From Actinacidiphila acidipaludis (GTDB taxonomy: Bacteria > Actinomycetota > Actinomycetes > Streptomycetales > Streptomycetaceae), in NCBI RefSeq assembly GCF_019890725.1, contig NZ_JAINZZ010000015.1, positions 62,001 to 126,000 of the forward strand: a stretch of 64,000 nucleotides of DNA. Reading direction: 5' to 3'. A model generated the notes under the pieces. The model was not told the origin of the DNA and ran no database searches. It saw only the letters and a list, made by a program, of their open reading frames with translations. Shown piece by piece: positions 15,973 to 24,082 of this stretch (positions are counted from its first letter, which is position 1; every line of letters begins with the position of its first letter). A program made the translations under genes and the position numbers.

Positions 15973-16497
15973 TCAGGCGGCGACCGCCACCTCGCCGCGG
16001 TAGAGGGCCGGGCCCGCGGCGGGCCGTTCGGCCGTCCGGCGGGTGAAGACCACCAGCCGCAGGACCAGGAAGCGGCCGATGCCGGCGAGCCCGGAGGCCG
16101 CGAGGTAGACGGCCTGGGCGAGCAGCGCGCCGGAGTGCGGGTGGACCGCGCCCAGGACCAGCACGGCGGCGGTCGTGACGAGGTAGGCGGCCGCCAGGGT
16201 GAGCGCGGACTTGGCGTGGATCCGCCACCCGGCCCGGCCGGCCCGGGCGGCGCCGAAGGTGAAGCGGTGGTGCAGTTCCGTGGCCAGCAGGGTGCCGGCC
16301 GCGGTGATGACGGCGTTGGCCAGGGCGAACGGCAGGCGGTGCCCGACGGCCGGCAGGACGGCGCTGGACGCCAGGCTCACGCCGCCTCCGCAGACGACGA
16401 ACCTGGCGAAGGCGTTCAGCGCGCCGCGCGGCGCCTCCCGCGGTGTCTCCGTGCGCCCGGTGCCGGCGCGGTGGTCCCCGTTGTCCTCAGCATGCAC
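15973..16497 (-). CDS. GtrA-family membrane protein
   Basis: About 174 residues with four transmembrane helices (about 30-52, 58-76, 95-115 and 125-148) and the GtrA-like features FVVCGGG, LANAVITAAGTLLATELHHRFTF (57-79 region) and GRFLVLRLVVF. GtrA proteins take part in moving polyprenyl-linked sugars for cell-wall or polysaccharide decoration. The start is uncertain: GTG at 16497 is used, while another in-frame GTG at 16545 abuts a hairpin. The neighbours do not suggest a substrate. Confidence 0.8.
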   Translation of the reverse strand: MHAEDNGDHRAGTGRTETPREAPRGALNAFARFVVCGGGVSLASSAVLPAVGHRLPFALANAVITAAGTLLATELHHRFTFGAARAGRAGWRIHAKSALTLAAAYLVTTAAVLVLGAVHPHSGALLAQAVYLAASGLAGIGRFLVLRLVVFTRRTAERPAAGPALYRGEVAVAA

Positions 16498-16546
16498 AGC
16501 ACTGTGCCGCCCGCCGCTGACACGCCACCGACAGCCCGCGCACACG

Positions 16547-16569
16547 CCCCTGACACGCCAGGTCAGGGG
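16547..16569. terminator. Hairpin between DUF6295 gene and gtrA
   Basis: CCCCTGAC and GTCAGGGG form a perfect 8-bp stem with a 7-nt loop, about 80 bp past the DUF6295 stop. It could equally be an operator for gtrA. Confidence 0.55.
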
Positions 16570-16648
16570 CGCCGCGAAGCCCGGGAGACCAGCGCTGGGC
16601 CGGGCAGATCGCCGCGAGGCGGGGTAGACCGGCGCGGGGGCGGGGAGA

Positions 16649-16915
16649 TCAGCTGAGCATCTCCACCGGCACCGCGTCCAGGGCCTTCTGCACGGCGGCG
16701 ACCAGCGCCTGCGCCGACTCCGCGGTGAGCTCCAGCGCCACCCGGGCGCCCGGCCCGGCGGCGGGCGCGCTGAAGTCGATGTTCAGCGTGTGCTCGGCCA
16801 TCGCGTGGACGGGGTGGTCGTAGTAGACCGTCACGTCGGTGACGCGGAACCACGACCCGCCCGGCCCCTTGGCGCTGCCTTCGACACCGTCCTTGACGGT
16901 GAGGTACGTGCACAC
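16649..16915 (-). CDS. DUF6295-family small protein
   Basis: An 88-residue soluble protein starting MCTYLTVKDGVEGSAKG, with the block VYYDHPVHAMAEHTLNIDF in the middle and a C-terminal helix. This resembles DUF6295 proteins of actinobacteria, whose function is unknown. It begins 2 bp after the stop of the dienelactone hydrolase gene, so the two are translationally coupled. Two conserved histidines (YDHPVH, AEHTLN) could bind a metal or ligand; that is a guess. Confidence 0.78.
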   Translation of the reverse strand: MCTYLTVKDGVEGSAKGPGGSWFRVTDVTVYYDHPVHAMAEHTLNIDFSAPAAGPGARVALELTAESAQALVAAVQKALDAVPVEMLS

Positions 16916-16917
16916 AG

Positions 16918-17688
16918 TCAGCCCCCGATGTGGCGTGCGAAGAAGGACTCGATCCGCTCCCAGCCGTCGTTGGCCGCGGCCACGTTGTAGCTGGGCCGGT
17001 TGACCGCGAAGAAGGCGTGCCCCGCCCCCTCGTAGGAGTGGAACTCGAAGTCCTTGCCGAGGTCGGTGAGGAGCTGCTCCAGCTCGGCGACCTGCTCCGG
17101 GCTCGGGTGCGAGTCCTCCGCGCCGAAGAGGCCGAGCAGCGGCGCCCGCAGCTCCGGGAGCTGGTCGACCAGGGTGGTGACCTTCAGCGGCAGGTTCGGC
17201 GGGATGATGCCGGTGACGAACGCGCCGTAGCAGTCGACGGCCGCGTCGACGTCCAGATGACAGGCGGCGAGCACGGTCTGACGGCCGCCGGAGCAGTGAC
17301 CGATCACGCCGACCTTCCCGTTGGAGGTGGGCAGCGCGCGCAGGTACTCCACGGCGCCGGCCACGTCGCCGACCAGCCGCTCGTCGGGGACGCCGCCGTT
17401 GGATCGGGCGACCGCCGCCGCGTCGTCCGGGGAGGCGCCGGGCGCCTCGCGGGAGTACAGGTTCGGGCAGACCGCGTCGTAGCCGAGCTCGGCGAACCGG
17501 CGGGCGATCTCCTTGGTGGGCCGGTCGTAGCCGGGCAGGTGGTGGATGACGACGACACCGCCGCGTCGCGTGTCGCCCTCGGGCATGGCCACGTACGCCT
17601 CGATCGTGTCGCCGCCGTGGCCCGGAAGGGTGACGGTGGTGGCGGTGAGGGAGCCGGAGGCGGAGGCACCGGTGGGGAGTTGAGTCAT
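16918..17688 (-). CDS. Dienelactone hydrolase-family protein
   Basis: A 256-residue alpha/beta hydrolase. The pattern VVVIHHLPGYDRPTKEIARR (about 45-64), the nucleophile motif GHCSGG (Cys nucleophile, about 130-135), Asp near FGAEDSHP and His near GAGHAF make the Cys-Asp-His triad typical of dienelactone hydrolase. The family opens dienelactones in chloroaromatic breakdown or acts on other lactones and esters. The ATG at 17688 is chosen; the open frame runs on into the divergent MarR gene. It is coupled to DUF6295 and divergent from a MarR regulator, its likely repressor. Confidence 0.92.
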   Translation of the reverse strand: MTQLPTGASASGSLTATTVTLPGHGGDTIEAYVAMPEGDTRRGGVVVIHHLPGYDRPTKEIARRFAELGYDAVCPNLYSREAPGASPDDAAAVARSNGGVPDERLVGDVAGAVEYLRALPTSNGKVGVIGHCSGGRQTVLAACHLDVDAAVDCYGAFVTGIIPPNLPLKVTTLVDQLPELRAPLLGLFGAEDSHPSPEQVAELEQLLTDLGKDFEFHSYEGAGHAFFAVNRPSYNVAAANDGWERIESFFARHIGG

Positions 17689-17713
17689 GACGCCATCTCT
17701 ACCATAAGGCTGG

Positions 17714-17723
17714 ACTGAACAGT
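17714..17723. promoter_or_regulatory. Possible MarR operator
   Basis: ACTG-AA-CAGT is a short perfect dyad in the 49-bp gap between the divergent dienelactone hydrolase and marR genes; a further ACTGA half-site follows at 17728. Confidence 0.45.
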
Positions 17724-17737
17724 TTATACTGAAGACC

Positions 17738-18178
17738 ATGAGCGCCCCGACGGCAGAACCGGCCCGGCTCGCCGCCGACCTGCGGGCCGCGCTGGGTCCC
17801 CTGCTCCGCCGCCTGCGGCAGTTCCGCCCGGACGACGAGCTGACGCTCTCGCAGACCTCCGCGCTGGTCCGGCTGGACCGCGAGGGCCCGGCGACCGCGT
17901 CGGAGCTGGCCGCGGGCGAGGGCATCCGTCCGCAGTCCATGTGCACGATCGTCAACCGGCTGCAGGAACGCGGCCTGGTCGAGCGCGCGCAGGACCCCGC
18001 CGACGGCCGCCGCATGGTGGTGTCGCTGACCGCGGCCGGCCGCGAGGGCCTGACCGGCGCGCGCGCCGAGCGGGCGCGGCGGCTCACGGCCGCGATCGCC
18101 GAGGAGCTCAGCGACGACGAGCAGCGCCTGCTGGCCGCCGCCCTGCCGCTGCTGGAACGGATCACCCGCCGCGTCTGA
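17738..18178 (+). CDS. MarR-family transcriptional regulator
   Basis: A 146-residue MarR protein. Winged-helix features are LTLSQTSALVRLDREGPATA, the recognition region GIRPQSMCTIVNRLQERGLV (about 63-82) and a wing DPADGRRMVVSLTAAG. A C-terminal dimer helix with AIAEELSDDEQRLLAAAL follows. Three tandem 14-bp repeats lie just after the stop. It is divergent from the dienelactone hydrolase-DUF6295 operon with only 49 bp between starts, which suggests it controls that operon. The ATG has no strong ribosome site, so the message may be nearly leaderless. Confidence 0.93.
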   Translation: MSAPTAEPARLAADLRAALGPLLRRLRQFRPDDELTLSQTSALVRLDREGPATASELAAGEGIRPQSMCTIVNRLQERGLVERAQDPADGRRMVVSLTAAGREGLTGARAERARRLTAAIAEELSDDEQRLLAAALPLLERITRRV

Positions 18179-18190
18179 GCGGGCCGCGCT

Positions 18191-18232
18191 GTGAGGGCCG
18201 GGTCGTGAGGGCCGCGTCGTGAGGGCCGCGCC
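18191..18232. repeat. Three tandem 14-bp repeats
   Basis: GTGAGGGCCGGGTC, GTGAGGGCCGCGTC and GTGAGGGCCGCGCC run head to tail immediately after the marR stop. Copy number may vary between strains. Confidence 0.85.
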
Positions 18233-18282
18233 CGGGGAATGCGCCCCGGAACATGCCCGGGGGAACGCGGCGCACGGCCGCG

Positions 18283-19158
18283 TCACACCGCGGGCAGCTC
18301 CAGCGCGGCGAGCCGCTCGGGGTCGGCCAGGATGTGCATCCGGGTGATCCGGTCGCCGCGGACGGTGAAGCCGAGGACCGACATCGGCTTGCCGTCCAGG
18401 GAGTTGAGCAGGCCCACCGCGCCGTTGACCAGGACCGGGCGGCTCCGCACACCGCCGTGGCTGCGGAACAGCAGGGCCTGGCCGGCGACCTTCGCCGCCC
18501 CGCGGATCTCGTGCGAGACGCCCAGCAGGCTCGCGCCGACGTCGGCGCGCAGCACCACGTCCGGGTCGAGCACCGCCACCAGCGCCTCGAAGTCGCCGCT
18601 GCGGGACGCCGACACGAAGGCGTCCACGACCCGCCGCTGGCGGTTGAGGTCGGGATCGGGGTCGGGGTCCGCGCCCCGAACGCGGCGGCGGGCCCGGCTG
18701 GCGAGCTGCCGGGCCGCGACCGGCGAGCGGTCCACGATCGGGGCGATGTCGTCGAAGGGCACGGCGAACATGTCGTGCAGCACGAACGCCAGCCGCTCGG
18801 CGGGTTCCAGGGTGTCCAGCACCACCAGCAGCGCGAGCCCGACGGAGTCGGCGAGCAGCGCCTGCTGCTCGGGGTCGGTGCCGTCCGGGCCGGTCACCAC
18901 CGGATCGGGGACGTGCGTGTCCAGGGACTCCTCGCGCCGCGACGTCCGGGACCGCAGCATGTCCAGGCACACCCGCGCGGTGACCGTCGTGAGCCAGCCG
19001 CCGAGGTTGTCGATCGAGTCCGGGTCGGTGCGGTTCAGGCGCAGCCAGGCCTCCTGCACCGCGTCGTCGGCTTCGCTGAGCGACCCCAGCATGCGGTAGC
19101 CGACCGAGCGCAACTGCCCGCGGTACCGCTCGAACTCCTCGGTGATCCGGTCGGTCAT
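18283..19158 (-). CDS. ECF sigma factor, SigJ/ECF41-like, with fused SnoaL-like domain
   Basis: A 291-residue sigma factor. Region 2 (about 5-70) contains FERYRGQLRSVGYRMLGSL, the DAVQEAWLR helix and WLTTVTARVCLDMLRSR. Region 4 (about 110-165) has LAFVLHDMFAVPFDDIAPIV and SPVAARQLASRARR. A C-terminal SnoaL-like domain (about 175-285) replaces an anti-sigma factor and regulates activity, as known for ECF41. The typical DGGGK motif is degenerate here (ADVGAS), and the end has ADPERLAAL in place of NPDKL. A promoter matching the ECF41 type precedes the gene. No usual COE-type target gene lies next to it. Confidence 0.92.
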   Translation of the reverse strand: MTDRITEEFERYRGQLRSVGYRMLGSLSEADDAVQEAWLRLNRTDPDSIDNLGGWLTTVTARVCLDMLRSRTSRREESLDTHVPDPVVTGPDGTDPEQQALLADSVGLALLVVLDTLEPAERLAFVLHDMFAVPFDDIAPIVDRSPVAARQLASRARRRVRGADPDPDPDLNRQRRVVDAFVSASRSGDFEALVAVLDPDVVLRADVGASLLGVSHEIRGAAKVAGQALLFRSHGGVRSRPVLVNGAVGLLNSLDGKPMSVLGFTVRGDRITRMHILADPERLAALELPAV

Positions 19159-19210
19159 GGATTCCCCTCGGTGGTGCCTGATGCCCGTCCCCTGACGCCG
19201 TCACCTCTTC

Positions 19211-19236
19211 GACGTCCCGGATCCGGCGAACGTGAC
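19211..19236 (-). promoter_or_regulatory. ECF41-type promoter of the sigma gene
   Basis: On the minus strand GTCACG is followed by 16 bp and CGTC, ending 53 bp before the sigma start. ECF41 factors are known to use TGTCACA-like -35 and CGTC -10 elements, so this suggests autoregulation. Confidence 0.6.
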
Positions 19237-19391
19237 GGGAGGGGGTGTGCGACGCGGATCACACCGGTGCCGCGGAGATCGCGGCCGGCACGGCGAAGGC
19301 GCCCCTTCAGGCATTGTCGTCGACGGGCCGGGGCCCCGGCAGCCCCCGGCTCGCCGCGGGCGCCGGGCGGAGTCCGGCCGGCCTCCTCACG

Positions 19392-19910
19392 TCAGGCCGC
19401 GACGGCCGGCCGGACCACCTTCCAGGCACGGCCGGCCAGCGCCAGGGTGCGGGTCAGCGTCATGGCGACGGCCATGATGATCAGGGAGTCGGTGATCGCG
19501 TCGGCCGTCACGGAGTGCCGCACCATCCAGTGCCCGAGCTGCGGCCCGAACCAGTGGGCCGAGCCGTAGGAGAAGGCGGACCGGGCGGCGACGACGACGA
19601 TCCACAGGGCCGCGTAGCCGAAGCCCGCGGCGCTCACGGGCCGGCCGGTGCGCGGGCTGCGGTAGACGCGGGTGAGCGCCGCCGCGCCCAGTCCCGTCGC
19701 CACGCCGGCCAGCAGGGCGGTCAGCTCCAGGCCGAGGCCCGTGCCGTGCGTGGTCACGGCCTTCAGGTAGATCGGCACGATCGCGGCGGCCATCAGCAGC
19801 GGCCGCAGCACCCGGAAGGCGTTGATCTTGCGGTGCGGGCCGACGTCCGCCTCCAGGACGGCGAACAGGACGGTCGCGTTGATCACCATGGCTTGGGCGA
19901 CGGGGGACAT
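19392..19910 (-). CDS. DUF1453-like membrane protein
   Basis: A 172-residue protein from the ATG with AAGGAC upstream. Hydrophobic helices lie at about 5-22, 38-52, 60-82, 100-120 and 140-160. The pattern of an N-terminal helix, RKINAFRVLRPLLM and a central LTRVYRSPRTGRPVSAAGFG resembles the DUF1453/CcdC-like group of integral membrane proteins, which has no known function. The divergent gene at 20270 has a similar membrane core, so the two may be diverged paralogues. Three exact 18-bp tandem repeats lie in the leader region. Confidence 0.7.
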   Translation of the reverse strand: MSPVAQAMVINATVLFAVLEADVGPHRKINAFRVLRPLLMAAAIVPIYLKAVTTHGTGLGLELTALLAGVATGLGAAALTRVYRSPRTGRPVSAAGFGYAALWIVVVAARSAFSYGSAHWFGPQLGHWMVRHSVTADAITDSLIIMAVAMTLTRTLALAGRAWKVVRPAVAA

Positions 19911-19937
19911 GACGGGTCCTTGTCTGTGCGGTGCGCC

Positions 19938-19991
19938 GATGGGCGCGGTGTGTGCGATGGGCGCGGTGGGCGCGATGGGCGCGGTGTGTGC
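19938..19991. repeat. Three tandem 18-bp repeats
   Basis: Units at 19938, 19956 and 19974 share GATGGGCGCGGTG; the first and third are identical over 18 bp. They lie 28 bp upstream of the leftward membrane gene. The rest of 19911-20269 is GC-rich spacer holding two divergent promoters, with nothing else recognised. Confidence 0.85.
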
Positions 19992-20269
19992 GACAGGGGC
20001 GGGGCCGGCGCGTGCGGTGCCGGCGCTCTCCGCTCGGGCGCCGGCCGGCCGCTGCCTGCCCCGGCCCTGACGCCACCACCGTGGCCGCGCACCCCCCGGC
20101 CGGGCGCCACCTCCGGGGGCGAGACGCGGGGTGATCCGGCCCGCGCGTGTGCCCCCCGTCCTCACCCCACGCGTCACCCCGGAGGTCACCCCGCGGTGTG
20201 ACGCCGCCGCCCGGCGCTCTTCGTAGCGTCGCCGGTGAAGCCACCGCCCGCCCGGAAGGGGCAACCGCC

Positions 20270-21328
20270 GTGATCGACATCCTGGCCGTCGTCGCCGTCG
20301 CCGCACTCGTCATCGGCCGACAGTTCCTGGGGGAACCCCTGCGCGGGCGCCGGGTGCTGCTGCTGCCGGCCGTCCTCACCGTCGTGGGCCTCACCCGGCT
20401 CCGCGGTCACGGCGCCGTGACAGCCGCCGACGTCGCCTTCCTGGTGGCGGGCGCGCTGGTCGCAGTGGCCATCGGCGCCGGGCAGGGCGCCACGATGCGG
20501 CTGGAGTCCCGCGGCGGCGGGCTCTGGGGCCGGATGCCGGTACGCGGGCTGTGGTGGTGGGCGGCGCTGGTCGGCGCCCGCGTCGGCCTGACGCTGCTCG
20601 CCGGCGCGAGCGGCGCGCACCTGGCCGCCTCCTCCGCGCCGATCGTGGTCATGCTGGGCCTCAACCGGCTCGGGCAGGCCGGGGTGATCACCCTGCGCGC
20701 CCTCGGCTCCGGCATTCCGTTCGCGCCCGAGAAGGACGGCCGGGTCTTCCTCGCGGACCGCATGGGCCGGTGGACCGACCCCGGCCGCCCGGACACCCCC
20801 GGCCCCGGGCCCGGCGACCCCTCCGGGTACGGCAGCGGTCCGGGGTATGGCGGACCCGGATACGACAGTCCGGGGTACGGCGGCTCCAGCCAGGCCTCCG
20901 GCCACGGGTACGGCGGTTCCGGCCGCGGGCACTCCGGGTACGGCGACTCCAGCCAGGACTCCGGCCGCGGGGACTCCGGCTACGGCGGGCGGGGAGAGGG
21001 CGGCCTCGGGTACGGCAACCCCTCCGGGTACGGCAGCGGTCCGGGGTACAGCGGCTCCGGACAAAACTCCGGCCGCGGGCACTCCGGGTACGGCGACTCC
21101 AGCCAGGACTTCGGCCGCGGGGACTCCGGGTACGGCGGACCCGGACAGGACTCCGGCCGCGGGGACTCCGGGTACGGCGGGCGGGGAGAGGGCGGCCTCG
21201 GGTATGGCGGTTCCGGGTACGGACCCCGGTGGGATCGCGGGCGCGGCCGGGGCGAGGGGCTGCGGCTCGGCTCCGGACGGCGCCTGCGCCGTGGCCTCGG
21301 GTTCGAGGACCCGGGCCGGCGGCGGTGA
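20270..21328 (+). CDS. Membrane protein with long Gly/Tyr/Ser-rich repeat tail
   Basis: A 352-residue protein from the GTG with GGAAGGGG upstream. The first 175 residues have about five membrane helices and DUF1453-like features (GATMRLESRGGGLWGRMPVR). The last 170 residues are low-complexity, built from units such as GYGSGPGYG, RGHSGYGDSSQDSGRGDSGY and RGEGGLGYG, several repeated at DNA level. It ends with an Arg-rich segment. The composition resembles phase-separating FUS-like domains or adhesive Gly-Tyr proteins. Function is unknown. The repeat number is probably variable by slippage. Confidence 0.78.
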   Translation: MIDILAVVAVAALVIGRQFLGEPLRGRRVLLLPAVLTVVGLTRLRGHGAVTAADVAFLVAGALVAVAIGAGQGATMRLESRGGGLWGRMPVRGLWWWAALVGARVGLTLLAGASGAHLAASSAPIVVMLGLNRLGQAGVITLRALGSGIPFAPEKDGRVFLADRMGRWTDPGRPDTPGPGPGDPSGYGSGPGYGGPGYDSPGYGGSSQASGHGYGGSGRGHSGYGDSSQDSGRGDSGYGGRGEGGLGYGNPSGYGSGPGYSGSGQNSGRGHSGYGDSSQDFGRGDSGYGGPGQDSGRGDSGYGGRGEGGLGYGGSGYGPRWDRGRGRGEGLRLGSGRRLRRGLGFEDPGRRR

Positions 21329-21468
21329 CCCCGGTGGCGACGCCCGCTCGGCCCGGGACGGCCGCCGGCTCCCGGCTCGACGCGGGCCGTCGCGCCCCCG
21401 GCTCCGCCCCGCCGCAGGCCCCCGCCGCGGCCCGCGGCCGCCGCCCGACGCGGCGCTATGGTGACCAC

Positions 21469-22740
21469 GTGCTGCGTACCGCGATCTGGATGGCGCGGAT
21501 GACCGCGGTGGTCCTCGTCGGCCTCTCGGTGTTCCCCACGCCGCCCCACGGACCCGTCGCCTTCCCGGTGACGGTCGCGGGCTTCGCGGTGAGCCTGGCG
21601 GCCGTGGCCTGCTGGGCCTTCCTCGACGTGCGCAAGGACCTCGCGGACCGGCACCCGCGCCGGCTGCCCGCGGTGCTCACCGTCCTGGTCGTCGCGTCCT
21701 CGGTCCCCTGCACCCTGCTGCACGCCGGCGCGATGGTGGCGCTGGCCACCATGGCCGTCGTCGAGGCGGGGACCGGACTCCGTCTCGTCCACGGCTGGGC
21801 GGTGTTCGCGGCCGGCGCGCTGACCCTGGCGGCCGGCTCGGTGGTCAACGCCCCGGACCGGGCCAGCGTCATCGGCTACCCGCTGCTGCTGCTCGTCGGC
21901 CTGCTGATGGGACACAACCGGCGCGCGTACCGGGTGCAGGCCGAGCAGTCGGCGGCGCTGGTCGGGCAGTTGCGGCAACTGCGCACCGAGCAGCGGCGGG
22001 TGGCGGTGCTGGACGAGCGGGCCAGGATCGCCCGCGAGATCCACGACGTGCTGGCGCACTCGCTCGGCGCGCTCGGCATCCAGATCCAGGCCGCCCGCGC
22101 ACTGCTCGCGGAGGGCGCGGACGACCCGGCGCGGGCCGGGCAGGCCGACGGCGTGCTGGCGGTGGCGCAGCGGATAGCCTCGGACGGACTGGCCGAGACG
22201 AGGCGGGCGGTGCACGCGCTGCGGGCCGACACCCCGCCGCTGGACGAGGAGTTGGCGCGGATGGCCGCGGTCCACGAGGAACGGCACGGCGCGGTGGTGA
22301 CCGCCGAGGTGTCCGGCCCGCGCGCGGACCTGCCGGCCGAGGCGACCCTCGCCCTGGTGCGCACCGCGCAGGAGTCCCTGGTCAACGCGGCCAAGCACGC
22401 TCCCCGCCGGCCCGTGACCCTGCGTCTGGTCTACGGGGACGACGACGTGACGCTGACCGTCGGCAATCCACTGGGCTCCGGCGTACCGGACGGCTTCGCC
22501 ACCCTGGACGGCGGTTACGGCCTCACCGGCATGCGGGAGCGGCTGCTGCTCCTCGGCGGGACGCTGACCGCGGGTCCCCACCGGTCGGGACCGGAGCAGC
22601 CGGGCGCCCCGGCCCCGGAAGGCCCGGCCCCGGAAGGCCCGAGCCCGGAAGGCCCGAGCCCGGAGGATGCGAGCCCGGAAGACGCGGGCAAGGCCGGCGC
22701 CACCGCCTACTGGACCGTCACCGCGCGAGTCCCCAGGTGA
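21469..22740 (+). CDS. Sensor histidine kinase, NarL-type (HisKA_3)
   Basis: A 423-residue kinase from a GTG. Five or six membrane helices fill residues 5-145. The HisKA_3 box is ARIAREIHDVLAHSLGALGI with the phospho-His near 191. The HATPase domain has ESLVNAAKHA as N box and GGYGLTGMRERL as G box. A Pro/Glu-rich repeat (APEGP/SPEGP units, about 375-405) is inserted before the last strand AYWTVTARV. The response regulator overlaps by 4 bp. The signal is unknown. Confidence 0.92.
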   Translation: MLRTAIWMARMTAVVLVGLSVFPTPPHGPVAFPVTVAGFAVSLAAVACWAFLDVRKDLADRHPRRLPAVLTVLVVASSVPCTLLHAGAMVALATMAVVEAGTGLRLVHGWAVFAAGALTLAAGSVVNAPDRASVIGYPLLLLVGLLMGHNRRAYRVQAEQSAALVGQLRQLRTEQRRVAVLDERARIAREIHDVLAHSLGALGIQIQAARALLAEGADDPARAGQADGVLAVAQRIASDGLAETRRAVHALRADTPPLDEELARMAAVHEERHGAVVTAEVSGPRADLPAEATLALVRTAQESLVNAAKHAPRRPVTLRLVYGDDDVTLTVGNPLGSGVPDGFATLDGGYGLTGMRERLLLLGGTLTAGPHRSGPEQPGAPAPEGPAPEGPSPEGPSPEDASPEDAGKAGATAYWTVTARVPR

Positions 22741-23402
22741 CCCCGGCGGAGCGGCCGTTGCGGGTCGTCGTCGCCGACGACCAGGCCGCCGTGCGCGAGG
22801 GCCTGGTGCTGATGCTGGATCTGCTGCCCGACATCGAGGTGGTGGGCTCCGCCTCCGACGGCCGGGAGGCGCTCGCGGTGGTCGCCGAGCACCGCCCCGA
22901 CGCGATCCTGCTCGACCTCCACATGCCGGTGATGGACGGCACCGAGACCACGCGCCGGCTGACCGCCGAGCACCCGGAGGTGGCCGTCGTCGTCCTCACC
23001 ACCTACGCGGACGACCGGTCGGTGCTGGACACCCTGCGGGCGGGGGCGCGCAGTTATCTGACGAAGGACGCCGACCGGCGGCACATCGCCCGCACCCTGC
23101 ACAGCGCCGCGGCGGGGCTGACCGTGCTGGACCCGCAGGTGCAGGCCACGCTGCTGGCGGCGGCCGACGCCGGCGGCCGGCCGGAGCCGCCGCGGGGCCG
23201 GGATCTCCCGGACGGTCTGACGCGGCGCGAGGCGGAGATCCTGACGCTGATCGCCCGCGGCCGGAACAACGCCGAGATCGCCGGCGAGCTGTTCCTGAGC
23301 GCCAACACCGTCAAGACGCACATCAACCGGATCTTCGCCAAGACCGGCTCGCGGGACCGGTCGGCCGCCGCCCTCTACGCCCGGCAGCACAACCTGGACT
23401 GA
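22737..23402 (+). CDS. NarL/LuxR-family response regulator
   Basis: A 221-residue regulator starting at a GTG inside the kinase stop. The receiver domain (about 8-125) has the acidic pair DD at 15-16, the phospho-acceptor Asp in AILLDLHMPVMDG (about 60) and Lys in YLTKDA. The C-terminal LuxR helix-turn-helix (about 155-215) has LTRREAEILTLIARGRNNAE and NTVKTHINRIF. It is the cognate partner of the upstream kinase. Targets are not evident. A strong hairpin follows. Confidence 0.96.
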   Translation: MTPAERPLRVVVADDQAAVREGLVLMLDLLPDIEVVGSASDGREALAVVAEHRPDAILLDLHMPVMDGTETTRRLTAEHPEVAVVVLTTYADDRSVLDTLRAGARSYLTKDADRRHIARTLHSAAAGLTVLDPQVQATLLAAADAGGRPEPPRGRDLPDGLTRREAEILTLIARGRNNAEIAGELFLSANTVKTHINRIFAKTGSRDRSAAALYARQHNLD

Positions 23403-23486
23403 CGTCCCCCCAGGCATCGGGCACACGCCCCGGACACACGCCCGGACTCCCCTGCCACACCCCCTGTCACAACCGGAACACACCAC

Positions 23487-23514
23487 AGGCGGCCCCGGAA
23501 CTCCGGGGCCGCCT
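23487..23514. terminator. Bidirectional terminator
   Basis: AGGCGGCCCCGGA and TCCGGGGCCGCCT form a perfect 13-bp stem over a 2-nt centre (a working loop opens the last pairs). It lies between the convergent response regulator and SPW genes. Confidence 0.85.
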
Positions 23515-23541
23515 GCCTTCCGTGTGCGATTCGGGACGGCG

Positions 23542-24036
23542 TCAGACGGCTGCGCGGCGAGCGCGCCGCTTGGCCATGAATCCCATCCCCATCGTCGCAA
23601 GGCCAAGGGCACAGGCCACGCCTCCGACGATCGCGTTGCTGAGAATCACCTTGAAGAAGCTGGGCTGACCCGCCACGCACCACGGGGCGATGATCGTCCA
23701 CACGCCGATGGCGCAGGCGACCCATCCCAGGTTGTGCGTCCTCTCCAGTACGGAGCCGTACCCCATGCCGAGCACCGCCAGGGCGATACCGGTGATCAGG
23801 TTGCTCACCCTGAGGCCGGCGAAGCCCTGGAATCCCACCACCCACGGCGAGATCGCCAGGTAGAGGCCGGTCAGCAGGCACAGGCCCTCGACGAGGCCGG
23901 AGACCGGAGTCTCGGACACCGCCGCGTACCGGTTACGCAGCGACAGAATGTCCGGATGGCTCTCGATGTGCGCGTCCGACGGCGCCGCGGCCGTACCGGA
24001 CCGCCCGCCAGTCGGGTGACTCGAATCGGTGGCCAT
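23542..24036 (-). CDS. SPW-repeat membrane protein
   Basis: A 164-residue protein from the ATG preceded by GGAGGT at ideal spacing. Four membrane helices are arranged as two SPW repeats: LYLAISPWVVGF (about 58-69) and WTIIAPWCVAG (about 112-122). An N-terminal soluble part contains HPDILSLRNRYA. SPW proteins are small membrane proteins of unknown role, often expressed under stress or in development. A hairpin in the leader could regulate it. Confidence 0.9.
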   Translation of the reverse strand: MATDSSHPTGGRSGTAAAPSDAHIESHPDILSLRNRYAAVSETPVSGLVEGLCLLTGLYLAISPWVVGFQGFAGLRVSNLITGIALAVLGMGYGSVLERTHNLGWVACAIGVWTIIAPWCVAGQPSFFKVILSNAIVGGVACALGLATMGMGFMAKRRARRAAV

Positions 24037-24082
24037 CAAAGCCACCTCCTTCGCGTGTTGCGATTGTCTTGCCACCGGATGA

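Noticed and set aside
20815..21230. Regular repeats that could look like a CRISPR array
   Set aside because: The repeats are in frame, encode Gly-Tyr-Ser units, vary in length and lack unique spacers.
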